Shown here one piece after another: positions 17,898-27,183 of a DNA stretch of 64,000 bases. Position numbers and translations under genes: made by a program. Origin of the DNA: Chloroflexota bacterium (GTDB lineage: Bacteria > Chloroflexota > Anaerolineae > Anaerolineales > Villigracilaceae); NCBI GenBank assembly GCA_016213105.1, contig JACRBN010000025.1, positions 496,001 to 560,000 of the forward strand, given 5' to 3'. The notes under the pieces are model-generated. The model was not told the DNA's origin. It searched no databases and worked only from the letters and a program-made list of their open reading frames with translations. Position 1 is the first letter of the stretch, and each line of letters begins with the position of its first letter.

Positions 17898-20120
17898 ATG
17901 GACGCAAAATCTTATATTCTTTCAGACCTTCCCACGGAAAAAGACAGCCTGGACTTCGCCCCCTATGTCAATACCCTGGTGGAAGTCATCACCTCTCCCA
18001 ACACCAGCACGCCGCTGACCCTGGGAATTTTCGGCACGTGGGGGTCGGGCAAGACCTCGCTCATGCGCATGATCGAAAAGGGCCTGCCCAAATCCTTCCG
18101 CACCACCTGGTTCAACGCCTGGATGTACGACAAGGAAGATACGCTCTGGCGCGTCCTGCTTTTGCACGTGCTGACCGCGCTCAAGCAAGCCATCCCCGAA
18201 AATAAACCCGGGGACATCGAACGGCTCAACGATCTGGAGGCCGCCCTGTACAAGCCCTTGGACCGCGAAAAATTGGGCGGCCTCACCATCGACTGGGGCA
18301 AGCTGGGAAAGGGAGTCACGGGCGGAGCCATGCAGATCGGGCTGGCCTTTCTGCCGGGCGGGACGGTGGTCAACGATCTATTAAAGGAACTGCGCAACAA
18401 GGACAAGGCCGACCAGGCCCTGGTCAATCTCTTCACCGCCATCCACCGCGAGAGTGCCAAAATTCACATCGACCAGATCCGCTTCTTCGAACAATTCCAA
18501 CGTTTCTTTTCGGAATTGGCCGATGAGTATCTGGTGAAGAAAAACCTTCGTTTGGTGGTCTTCATCGATGATCTCGACCGCTGCCTGCCCGACAAGGCCG
18601 TGGAGGTGCTGGAGGCCATCAAGCTGTTCCTGGATACCACGGGCTGTGTCTTCGTGCTCGGGCTGGACCAGAACGTGATCACGCGCGGCATCGAGTTGAA
18701 GTATCGCCGCCAGGATAACGGGACCAAGTCCGAGGTCCAGGATGGGATGGGGACCATGATCAACGGGGAACGATATCTGGAAAAGATCGTCCAACTGCCC
18801 TTCCGCATCCCGCCCATCGACAAGACTGTGATGAGTTCGTACGTTCAGTCGCTGGTGGCCGAGTGGCCGCATCCTGCCTGCCCGCAGGTCTTTTCAGAGG
18901 GACTGAGTGATAATCCGCGCCAGGTCAAGCGCACGATCAACCTGTTCCTCCTTTTGTGGAGTCTGGCGCAGCAGCGCTCGGGCAAATTACAGAGCGCCAT
19001 CAAGCCTGTGCGCCTGGCAAAGCTGGTTTCGATCCAGGCGGTGTATCCCGAGTTATACGAGCTGCTGCGCGAGATGCCGCGTTACCTGCGTGAACTGGAG
19101 GAATATTACATGAACGAATTCCTCAAGCCCGAGTCGCGGCTGGCGCTGGCCGGCAAAGAGCGCAACCGCCTGCCGCCCGCCCTGGCCGAGTTCACCAACC
19201 GCGACGCCGTGCGGCGCATCCTGACCCTGCACCAGCCCAACACCCCCGACGTCAACTTCAGCGACCTGCGCCCCAACGACATCCGCCTGTACTTTACGCT
19301 CACCCGCCGCACCGAGTCGCCTGTGGTTGCCATCCCCAACCTGCCGCAGATGTTCTTCGAACCGCAGATGATCCATATCCCGTCGGGCACCTTCATCATG
19401 GGTTCGAGCGAGGATCAGATCCAACAGGTGGTCGAAACAGGCATCGAACCCGAACGCCTCAGGCGCGAATTCCCGCAGCATCTGGTGAACCTCTCGGATT
19501 ACCATATCGGGAAATATCCCGTCACGAATCGCGAATACCAGGCTTTCATCATGGAAACGGGCTTTCAACCGCCTGCGGGCTGGGACGAGTTCCGCTATCC
19601 CGAAGACAAGGGCGATCACCCCGTAGTCAACGTCTCCTGGGAGGCCGGCATGGAATATTGCAAATGGTTGAGTGAAAAGACCGACAAGGAATACCGCCTG
19701 CCCACCGAGGCCGAATGGGAAAAGGCGGCGCGCGGCATGAATGCGCGCATCTACCCGTGGGGCAACAAGTTCGACCGCAACCGCTGCAACACCGCCGAGG
19801 GCAAGGTCGGAGATACCACACCGGTCGGCCAATATTCCCCGCGCGGCGACAGTTCCTACGGCTGCGCCGACATGGCCGGCAACATCTGGGAATGGTGCGC
19901 CGACTGGTTCAGCGAGACCGAATATAACAACCGCATCGGCATGGTGGTACAAAATCCACGCGGTCCCGAGGAGGGTGAGTATCGCGTCTTGCGCGGCGGC
20001 TCGTTCATCCTGGGCCAGAACGAAGCGCGCTGCGCGGCGCGCTTCCGTCTCAAGCCGTATTACTGGTTCGACTTCGGCTTCCGCGTGGCGATGACTACCC
20101 CGTCCGCTGAAACAGACTGA
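17898..20120 (+). CDS. KAP-family P-loop NTPase fused to an FGE/SUMF1-like domain
   Basis: 740 residues. Residues ~15-400 are a KAP NTPase: Walker A GTWGSGKT (46-53), Walker B VVFIDDLDRC (220-229) and the later QNVITRGIE/NPRQVKR segment typical of KAP and related STAND-like ATPases. The long membrane insert of some KAP proteins is weak here (only ~145-160 is hydrophobic). Residues ~485-735 are an FGE-sulfatase/SUMF1 fold: IPSGTFIMGSS, YPVTNREYQAF, RLPTEAEWEKAARG, DMAGNIWEWCADW and VLRGGSF. The catalytic Cys pair of true formylglycine-generating enzymes is not conserved (only C712 remains after RGGSF), so ligand or protein binding is more likely than sulfatase activation. The 3' end overlaps the convergent rlmD-like gene by 26 bases. 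A signalling or conflict-system role is inference. Confidence 0.85.
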   Translation: MDAKSYILSDLPTEKDSLDFAPYVNTLVEVITSPNTSTPLTLGIFGTWGSGKTSLMRMIEKGLPKSFRTTWFNAWMYDKEDTLWRVLLLHVLTALKQAIPENKPGDIERLNDLEAALYKPLDREKLGGLTIDWGKLGKGVTGGAMQIGLAFLPGGTVVNDLLKELRNKDKADQALVNLFTAIHRESAKIHIDQIRFFEQFQRFFSELADEYLVKKNLRLVVFIDDLDRCLPDKAVEVLEAIKLFLDTTGCVFVLGLDQNVITRGIELKYRRQDNGTKSEVQDGMGTMINGERYLEKIVQLPFRIPPIDKTVMSSYVQSLVAEWPHPACPQVFSEGLSDNPRQVKRTINLFLLLWSLAQQRSGKLQSAIKPVRLAKLVSIQAVYPELYELLREMPRYLRELEEYYMNEFLKPESRLALAGKERNRLPPALAEFTNRDAVRRILTLHQPNTPDVNFSDLRPNDIRLYFTLTRRTESPVVAIPNLPQMFFEPQMIHIPSGTFIMGSSEDQIQQVVETGIEPERLRREFPQHLVNLSDYHIGKYPVTNREYQAFIMETGFQPPAGWDEFRYPEDKGDHPVVNVSWEAGMEYCKWLSEKTDKEYRLPTEAEWEKAARGMNARIYPWGNKFDRNRCNTAEGKVGDTTPVGQYSPRGDSSYGCADMAGNIWEWCADWFSETEYNNRIGMVVQNPRGPEEGEYRVLRGGSFILGQNEARCAARFRLKPYYWFDFGFRVAMTTPSAETD

Positions 20121-21318
20121 TGCTTTCGATGTGATAGGTTTGGGGGAAAAGATCGAAGGGCGTCACCTCGACCAGGCGATAGCCGCCCGCGGCGAGTCGC
20201 GCCGCATCGCGCGCCAGGGTGGAGGGGTCGCAGGAGACGTACAGGAGCATGGGCGGATTCATCTTCAGGATGGAATCCAACACCTGGCGTTCGAGGCCCG
20301 CCCGCGGCGGATCGACCAGGACCAGGGCTGGCTCCGCTTCGAGATGCGGAATCACATCCTCGGCCGCTCCCTCGTAAAGCTCCACCCCGTCGAACTCGTC
20401 CAGGTTGACGGCGAAATCCTCGCAGGCTGATTCGGACGATTCGATCCCGATCAGCCGTTTGCAGCGCGGAGCGAGGAAGGCGCTGAACAGTCCCACGCCG
20501 CAATACAGATCGAGGACGGTATCCAACGGAGCGGGGAGTTTGGACAGAACGTGCTCCACCATCTTCTCTGCCATGGCCGTGTTGACCTGGAAGAACGAGG
20601 CCGCCGAGACCTGAAAGTCGCGCTCCAGCACGCACATCCGCAGGGCCGCCTCGCCCGCCATCACGACGGGGTGCTCCTCATACAGATGCACGACAGAGAT
20701 GCCCGCCTCCACTTCCAGTTCGGGCGCTTCGGGGCTGTCGGATTCCAGGAGCAGCATCAGCTCATCGCCCGCGCGCAGGGACACCCGCTCCACCTCCGTG
20801 CCCGCCTCGAACTCCAGCTGCGGCCACAGGTCGTTGAGCGGCGACTCGGGCAGGTGACACTCGGAGATGGGGACCACCTCCGCGCCGCGCGCTGAGACGA
20901 ATCCCAGCTTTCCATCCCCCGTCAAATGAAACTGAACGTGGTTGCGATAATTCCACGGACTCGGGCTGCCCACCGTCGGCTGGATGGGCGGATTTTCGAG
21001 TTTGCCGATGCGCATCAACTGGTCGCGCAGGATATCCGCCTTGGCTTTGAGCTGTGCTTCATAAGGCAGGTGCTGGTAATGGCACCCGCCGCAAACGCCG
21101 TAATGTTTGCAGCGCGGCGCAATGCGCTCGGGCGACGGCTCCAACACCTCGACCAGCTCGGCGCGCGCAAAACCGCGCTTTTCCCCGGTCAGGCGCACGC
21201 GCACACGCTCGCCCGGCAGGCCGAACGGCACGAAGACCGCGCGGTTGTCGGGCAGGCGTCCCATCGCCTCGCCGCCGTAGGTCAGGGTGGTGAGGGTCAG
21301 TTCGTGAAGCGTATCCAT
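20095..21318 (-). CDS. rlmD: 23S rRNA (uracil-5)-methyltransferase, RlmD/RumA-type
   Basis: 407 residues. An N-terminal TRAM-like beta domain (MDTLHELTLTTLTYGGEAMG) is followed by a probable [4Fe-4S] site CKHYGVCGGCHYQ and the methyltransferase core LDLYCGVGLFS. The catalytic motifs VDPPRAGL and YVSCDPSTLARD are present. These enzymes make 5-methyluridine in 23S rRNA or tRNA; RlmD rather than RlmCD or TrmA is not certain. The start is at MDTLHE; a longer frame to 21597 would pass through the small membrane protein gene. It may be cotranscribed with the sortase pair upstream. Confidence 0.88.
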   Translation of the reverse strand: MDTLHELTLTTLTYGGEAMGRLPDNRAVFVPFGLPGERVRVRLTGEKRGFARAELVEVLEPSPERIAPRCKHYGVCGGCHYQHLPYEAQLKAKADILRDQLMRIGKLENPPIQPTVGSPSPWNYRNHVQFHLTGDGKLGFVSARGAEVVPISECHLPESPLNDLWPQLEFEAGTEVERVSLRAGDELMLLLESDSPEAPELEVEAGISVVHLYEEHPVVMAGEAALRMCVLERDFQVSAASFFQVNTAMAEKMVEHVLSKLPAPLDTVLDLYCGVGLFSAFLAPRCKRLIGIESSESACEDFAVNLDEFDGVELYEGAAEDVIPHLEAEPALVLVDPPRAGLERQVLDSILKMNPPMLLYVSCDPSTLARDAARLAAGGYRLVEVTPFDLFPQTYHIESISLFQRTG

Positions 21319-21356
21319 AAAAGAGAAGAGCGGCCTGTCGGCCGCCCCGTCCCCTG

Positions 21357-21527
21357 TTACTTCAGGAAGAACGACAGCACGATCAGGATGGCGAAGAACG
21401 ACCCCGCCAGGATGCCGATACGGGTCAGGTCGTGTTTGACGTGGGTGTAGTCCGGGGCGAACTCCACCTGGGGCGCAACGCTTCCACGCTGACGGACCGA
21501 CAATCGAGTGCTTCTTTTGGTTGCCAT
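21357..21527 (-). CDS. Small single-pass membrane protein
   Basis: 56 residues. A basic N-terminus (MATKRSTRLSVRQRG) is followed by FAPDYTHVKHDL and one C-terminal membrane helix (RIGILAGSFFAILIVLSFFL), giving a tail-anchored shape. An AGGAG site overlaps the stop codon of the upstream sortase gene, so the two are coupled. I do not recognise the function. The hydrophobic profile, ribosome site and spacing support a real gene. Confidence 0.7.
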   Translation of the reverse strand: MATKRSTRLSVRQRGSVAPQVEFAPDYTHVKHDLTRIGILAGSFFAILIVLSFFLK

Positions 21528-21536
21528 TTCTAACTC

Positions 21537-22418
21537 CTAGTTTAAAAGTTTTGCAAAAACCACAATGCGATCCGTATCCACCAGATACGGATAGCATGAG
21601 ATTAGCGTAATGGTTGGGTCGGCGGTGGAGGCCATCACCTCGACCTGGGTCGGCTTGACGATCACCGTGCGGTCGACCACGTAGACGTACTGCCTTTGCT
21701 GGGTATACACGATGACCTGGTCACCGGGCTTGAGGCGGTCCAGATAACGGAACAACTCGCCGTACACATCGTTATGGGCCGAAACCACCATGTTGCCGGT
21801 TTCGCCCGGGTTGGCGGTGCCGATGTGCTGGGCCACGCCCTTCTTGAGCTGCTCCCAGCCATCTCCCTGAATGACGGGCGCATCCACCTTAAGCGACGGG
21901 ATCTGGATGCGGATGGCCTGCGCGGCGCTGGGCGGCGGCGCTGGGATGTTCTCCAGCGACTGCACCATCGGGCGCAGGTGCTCGGGGATCTCGGCCTCGT
22001 TCGGGCGGGTGTTACCCTGCGCATCCGGAGGGGTATGTCCCGAAGGCAGGATCACGGCCATCACCAGCGGAGTCGGCGTGGGCGTGACCGGGTTCAGTGC
22101 GGCGGTCACCTCGCGGTTCAGGTCCTGCAACAGGCCAAAGCCGCTCAGCAGCACACCGATGATCCCCACGACCGCCAGCACTTCCACGGCCAGCAGGACG
22201 CCGTCCAGAAAGCGGCGGCGCGGCGAGACCGGCGCGGCAAGCAGGTCGCTTCCATCCCGCGTATCCACGGAGGGGAAGTTCTCGGAGGTCGCATCCGCCA
22301 CACGTCCGGTGCGGCGGAAATGTTCGAGGCGCTCCTTGCGCGACCCGCGGCGTTTTTCCACCAGCAGGCGGCGCAGTTCCTCCACCGATAAATCTTCAGG
22401 CGCTTTACGTCGGGCCAT
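21537..22418 (-). CDS. Sortase family transpeptidase
   Basis: 293 residues. A basic cytoplasmic N-terminus (~75 residues) precedes one membrane helix (VLLAVEVLAVVGIIGVLL), a Pro/Thr linker (NPVTPTPTP) and a sortase domain. The catalytic His is in VVSAHNDVYG, the Cys in TLISCYPY and the Arg in VDTDRIVV. It would anchor or crosslink surface proteins bearing sorting signals; no substrate with an LPXTG-like signal is encoded nearby. The minus-strand TATAAT 9 bases before this ATG suggests a leaderless message. An alternative start at 22439 would lie upstream of that hexamer. Confidence 0.88.
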   Translation of the reverse strand: MARRKAPEDLSVEELRRLLVEKRRGSRKERLEHFRRTGRVADATSENFPSVDTRDGSDLLAAPVSPRRRFLDGVLLAVEVLAVVGIIGVLLSGFGLLQDLNREVTAALNPVTPTPTPLVMAVILPSGHTPPDAQGNTRPNEAEIPEHLRPMVQSLENIPAPPPSAAQAIRIQIPSLKVDAPVIQGDGWEQLKKGVAQHIGTANPGETGNMVVSAHNDVYGELFRYLDRLKPGDQVIVYTQQRQYVYVVDRTVIVKPTQVEVMASTADPTITLISCYPYLVDTDRIVVFAKLLN

Positions 22419-22427
22419 GGCGAGGGG

Positions 22428-22433
22428 ATTATA
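22428..22433 (-). promoter_or_regulatory. -10 element of the sortase gene
   Basis: TATAAT on the minus strand ends 9 bases before the ATG at 22418. No Shine-Dalgarno sequence lies between. TTGACA at 22450-22445 is only 11 bases upstream, too close for a standard -35. Confidence 0.5.
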
Positions 22434-22443
22434 CCGCAAGCCA

Positions 22444-22472
22444 TTGTCAAAATCGCGGGGCCTCGGTATAAT
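22444..22472 (+). promoter_or_regulatory. Promoter of the tRNA-Val gene
   Basis: TTGTCA, 17 bases, TATAAT, ending 17 bases before the mature tRNA 5' end. Confidence 0.8.
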
Positions 22473-22489
22473 GTGGGCCTGTTCGCTCC

Positions 22490-22563
22490 GGGCGGATAGC
22501 TCAGTTGGTTAGAGCACTGCTTTGACATAGCAGAGGTCGCAGGTTCGAGCCCTGTTTCGCCCA
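22490..22563 (+). tRNA. tRNA-Val (anticodon GAC)
   Basis: A complete cloverleaf: acceptor GGGCGGA/TTCGCCC with one G-U pair, D arm with AGCTCAGTTGGTTAGAGC, anticodon stem CTGCT/AGCAG around TTGACAT, and T loop GGTTCGAGCCC. The anticodon GAC reads valine codons. CCA is not encoded. A terminator follows at once. Confidence 0.93.
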
Positions 22564-22594
22564 CAAAAAATCCCTTGCCGGGGATTTTTTGTTT
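22563..22594 (+). terminator. Rho-independent terminator after tRNA-Val
   Basis: ACAAAAAATCCC pairs perfectly with GGGATTTTTTGT around a short loop, giving a T-rich 3' arm. Confidence 0.85.
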
Positions 22595-22787
22595 AATTCG
22601 CCTGATGATTCAACTTCCCGCAGCAGCAATTTCAAATCCAAACCTTTTGCCACGGATTTACACAGGTTGACGCGGATTGGAAATAAAAATCTGTGAACAT
22701 CCGCCGAACACCTGCATTGCGCGCAGGCGTAAGTGTCAGTGGCAGGGCTGTTGGTTTTTATCGCCAGATTTGGAATTGCCATGGTGC
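22595..22787. other. Intergenic stretch with no recognised feature
   Basis: 193 bases between the tRNA terminator and the thrS promoter. I see no open reading frame with a ribosome site, no strong hairpin and no repeat. Confidence 0.5.
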
Positions 22788-22815
22788 TTGACAGTCGCCT
22801 ATTTCAGCATATAAT
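22788..22815 (+). promoter_or_regulatory. Promoter of the thrS leader
   Basis: TTGACA, 16 bases, TATAAT. Transcription would start near 22822, giving a leader of about 410 bases. Confidence 0.85.
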
Positions 22816-22944
22816 TCGGGCTAATAACCAACGCGGTGACCGAGACGAGTACGTGGTCACTTCCCTGACAGGGAGAAGAGATCGCAGATTGAGAATCTCT
22901 TCCAGGGCAAGCCACCGAAAACCCCTCGCGAGCGTGAAGCAGAA

Positions 22945-22986
22945 CAGTGATTAGTGTCCAGTTGGCAGTGATCAGTCAGTAAGCAG
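22945..22986. repeat. Degenerate heptad array inside the T-box leader
   Basis: Six consecutive 7-base units: CAGTGAT, TAGTGTC, CAGTTGG, CAGTGAT, CAGTCAG, TAAGCAG. It occupies the segment between Stem I and the T-box, where Stem II elements normally lie. Confidence 0.65.
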
Positions 22987-23022
22987 AACGGTTGGCCTCG
23001 TTATCGGCTTAAGAGATGTAAG

Positions 23023-23044
23023 GCGAGATAATATCTCGCTCTAC
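23023..23044. repeat. Palindromic repeat shared with the rplT terminator
   Basis: A 22-base segment centred on GAGATAATATCTC is identical to bases 30779-30800. Here it forms the hairpin just before the T-box core, in the position of Stem III. Confidence 0.7.
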
Positions 23045-23116
23045 AATTCGGGTGGAACCGCGTGAGTCCAACTCTCGCCCCGTGTTCGGGCGAGAGTTTT
23101 TTATTTGGAGGTCGCC

Positions 23117-23167
23117 ATGACTGAAGACAGCACCACCCACACTACCTGGCGACCCGGAGGTCGGTAA
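23117..23167 (+). CDS. Thr-rich leader peptide reading frame before thrS
   Basis: A 16-codon frame, MTEDSTTHTTWRPGGR, begins after the T-box terminator. GGAGG (23107-23111) lies 5 bases before the ATG, a strong ribosome site. Five of the 16 codons are threonine (ACT, ACC, ACC, ACT, ACC), four of them clustered at codons 6, 7, 9 and 10. The last codons overlap a hairpin: GACCCGGAG (23151-23159) pairs with CTCCGGGTT (23174-23182), with no T tract after it. The arrangement resembles a translation-monitored attenuator in series with the T-box. That it is translated, and that it controls thrS, is inference. Confidence 0.5.
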   Translation: MTEDSTTHTTWRPGGR

Positions 23168-23234
23168 CCGCCTCTCCGGGTTGCGGAAACGTTCAACAGG
23201 CGGTACCAACCATACGTCAAGAAAGGAAACAAGA

Positions 23235-25046
<1,812 letters not shown>

Positions 25047-25061
25047 TCGAAAGCGAAAGAA

Positions 25062-25094
25062 AACAGGCGGAGGATTTTCCTCCGCCTGTTTTTG
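25062..25094 (+). terminator. Rho-independent terminator after thrS
   Basis: AACAGGCGGAGGA pairs perfectly with TCCTCCGCCTGTT around TTT, followed by T. The A-rich 5' side makes it suitable for the convergent gene as well. Confidence 0.9.
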
Positions 25095-25101
25095 TTACCG
25101 A

Positions 25102-26553
25102 TCATGGATTTTCTGGCGGCGACCAGGTCAACGACCAGGGACCGTGAAGCGCAACCGACTCAGTCAAACTCAATTCCACGGTAAGCATCCCAGTGGGAAG
25201 CGGCGGCGGATAGACAATGCTGTCGGCGTACACCACCGTTATTCTCTGATTGATGAGCATGCCATTAACCTGCATGTTGTTTTGCTGGTCCAGTGAAACA
25301 CCCAGAATATTGATGATCAATCCCACGCCTTCTGGCGCGTCACTGCCAGAGTGATATTTGAAGAGATAACCGCCCTCGATGGCTTCCACTGAATCAATGA
25401 CATACTCGTAACCGCGCAGGTGTATAGGGAGATCGATCTCCCACTTTTGCCCCACTTGCGGATTCAGACCCGCGTCGAAGGTAAATCGGGTTGTATCCGT
25501 TACCGCGATATTGACTTGATCCAAAGTGATGGTCAGAGGCCCGTGAATGGGCTTCGCGATTTCAAAGGCCCAGTAGCGAGCGCCCCATCCCATCTCTGGC
25601 TGCAAATCCTCGCGCACCTTGAAATCGACGGAGTTGCCCAACCCATCTTCAATGTGAGGCAGATCGGCGTTTGGATCCAGGTTGAATTCCACTGGCCCAG
25701 GCAATTCCTGCGCGTCCGTAAAATTGCCGATCAAAACATATGACCTTGGCAATTCAATCACCTTTTCAAGATATAACCCGGATCGAGGCGCAAAAGTTGG
25801 CATGGCCGGGTTAGGCGTGCTCTGCGGATCCCAGGTGGGCGTTGGTTTCGTCGGAATCGACGGGTAGGAAGAGACGAAGGTCGCGCCGATTTCGACACCA
25901 GGAGTCGCATAATCTTTTGGCGCGGGAGATAATCCAAGTGTGATCTGCCAGTTTTTAGGTCCAGAGCCTTCAGGCAAAATGCAGGCAAAAGTCAACGTGA
26001 CGGTGTTCACATCGGCTGGGATCGCAGCATAAGTCACGCTCTGATCCAACTTCAGAACAGTACCCACCTCTCCCCCCACCCCGCCGCTATAACCTCCTGT
26101 AAGCACATCTAATCTGGAACCATCCGGGAGTCGCAGGGAGGGCAGCATGGCATCATCACACGTCAACGGAGGCATCTCTGGCACAATGATGCCATCTATA
26201 CGGTAGGCAACGAAAGTGTGCTCGGAATCGGCCACAAGCGTGGAAACAGTAACGGTCAATCCATCCCTTTCGGCGATGATAGGCTCAGACAAGATGCGTA
26301 TGGGCAGGCTTTGATTCACCATTCCTACACCAGGGATATACCCTAGCGCCCGCCCAAGCGCATAGGCCACGCCGCTAAGCGCAAGCACAACAACCAGGGC
26401 GATCAACATCGCCAGCAAAGGTCGGGAACGTAACGTAGTCATCGGAGATTTCCTTTCGAGTTTGGCCGCAAGTTCAGGCCATAGATTGGTATTCTCCGGG
26501 ACGCCGCGCCGAGCGATGGATTCCAATGCGTCTTTCATGCGCTTGTCGTTCAT
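25102..26553 (-). CDS. Predicted membrane partner of an ECF sigma factor (anti-sigma-like)
   Basis: 483 residues. A cytoplasmic N-terminus (~42 residues, MNDKRMKDALESIARRG) could bind the sigma factor. One membrane helix follows (LLAMLIALVVVLALSGVAYALG), then a large extracytoplasmic part rich in beta strands, with a Pro/Thr spacer (PTKPTPTWDPQSTPNP) between two modules. The ATG overlaps the stop of the sigma gene (ATGA) behind AAGGAG, so the two are coupled. No zinc-binding anti-sigma motif is seen. The anti-sigma role is inferred from topology and context; the sensed signal is unknown. Confidence 0.7.
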   Translation of the reverse strand: MNDKRMKDALESIARRGVPENTNLWPELAAKLERKSPMTTLRSRPLLAMLIALVVVLALSGVAYALGRALGYIPGVGMVNQSLPIRILSEPIIAERDGLTVTVSTLVADSEHTFVAYRIDGIIVPEMPPLTCDDAMLPSLRLPDGSRLDVLTGGYSGGVGGEVGTVLKLDQSVTYAAIPADVNTVTLTFACILPEGSGPKNWQITLGLSPAPKDYATPGVEIGATFVSSYPSIPTKPTPTWDPQSTPNPAMPTFAPRSGLYLEKVIELPRSYVLIGNFTDAQELPGPVEFNLDPNADLPHIEDGLGNSVDFKVREDLQPEMGWGARYWAFEIAKPIHGPLTITLDQVNIAVTDTTRFTFDAGLNPQVGQKWEIDLPIHLRGYEYVIDSVEAIEGGYLFKYHSGSDAPEGVGLIINILGVSLDQQNNMQVNGMLINQRITVVYADSIVYPPPLPTGMLTVELSLTESVALHGPWSLTWSPPENP

Positions 26554-27101
26554 CCTTCGCTCCTTTCGAGCAGGCCGCGCAACCGTTCGCGCGCCGCGTT
26601 CAGCATCCATTTGACCGTCCCCACCGCCGAACCTGCCTCTTCCGCCATTTCCTTTTCGCTCATCTCAAGAAAATATCGTTGCACAACCACCGCGCGTTGA
26701 CGCGGCGATAATTTTTGCATGGCATCCCAGATTTGATTCTGGACTTCGATGGACTCCACCTGCGATTCGACTGACTCGACTCTTTGGGCCAGTTCCGCCA
26801 TAAGAGCTTCATCTGCATCCTCCCCAACTTGAACCTGTCTCGCCGACCTTTGCATGGTCTTCACCGCAGCGTTGACCACGCTGCGCATGAACCACGGCTC
26901 GAATGCACGCGTCGCATCGAATCCGCGCATGGCGCGAAAGGCCTTCAGGAAGGCATCCTGCACGATGTTCTCGGCCAGACCAAGATCGCGCGTGATCAAG
27001 TACGCTGTGCGCACAGCCTTCACCTGATGGCGCGCGACCAGAAATTCCAGTCCGCTGATATCGCCTTGCTTGAGTCGTTGGATCGCTTGTGTTTCGTCCA
27101 C
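26550..27101 (-). CDS. ECF-type RNA polymerase sigma factor
   Basis: 183 residues, the usual ECF size. Region 2 (~8-75) contains NIVQDAFLKAFRAM and the region 2.4-like FEPWFMRSVVNAA. Region 4 (~128-180) contains LSPRQRAVVVQRYFLEMSEKEMAEEAGSAVGTVK. It starts with GTG at 27101. The next gene encodes its likely membrane regulator. The linker between regions 2 and 4 is long and acidic (~90-120). Target promoters cannot be named. Confidence 0.9.
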   Translation of the reverse strand: MDETQAIQRLKQGDISGLEFLVARHQVKAVRTAYLITRDLGLAENIVQDAFLKAFRAMRGFDATRAFEPWFMRSVVNAAVKTMQRSARQVQVGEDADEALMAELAQRVESVESQVESIEVQNQIWDAMQKLSPRQRAVVVQRYFLEMSEKEMAEEAGSAVGTVKWMLNAARERLRGLLERSEG

Positions 27102-27146
27102 AGTTGTCTACTATATATATCCAATGACATGCCGAAAGGTTGGGTA

Positions 27147-27179
27147 CAAAAACTGGCGAAGTACAATCTCCGCCAGTTT
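27147..27179 (-). terminator. Rho-independent terminator of the WD40 gene
   Basis: On the minus strand AAACTGGCG pairs with CGCCAGTTT around a 12-base loop, and the 3' arm ends in TTTTTG. It lies between the WD40 gene and the sigma gene, so they are separate units. Confidence 0.8.
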
Positions 27180-27183
27180 CAAG

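Larger units (their letters stand above)
22822..23105 (+). promoter_or_regulatory. T-box riboswitch (Thr) with terminator, upstream of thrS
   Basis: The T-box core GGTGGAACCGCG (23051-23062) precedes a terminator: stem ACTCTCGCCC (23071-23080) with GGGCGAGAGT (23088-23097), then a T run. Stem I carries an AGTA motif on its 5' side (near 22850), and on the 3' side of the specifier loop ACC (22914-22916) followed by GAAA is the likely threonine specifier. Uncharged tRNA-Thr would pair with the specifier and the T-box bulge and prevent termination. Between Stem I and the T-box lie a heptad repeat array (22945-22986) and a palindrome (23023-23044) also found after rplT. The specifier assignment is by inspection only. 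Confidence 0.88.

Noticed and set aside
17898-20120. FGE domain taken as a sulfatase-activating enzyme
   Set aside because: The catalytic Cys pair is not present and no sulfatase gene is in the window.
22945-22986. Heptad array considered as a short CRISPR or tandem operator
   Set aside because: Units are 7 bases, contiguous and degenerate with no spacers, and similar tracts occur inside coding sequence.
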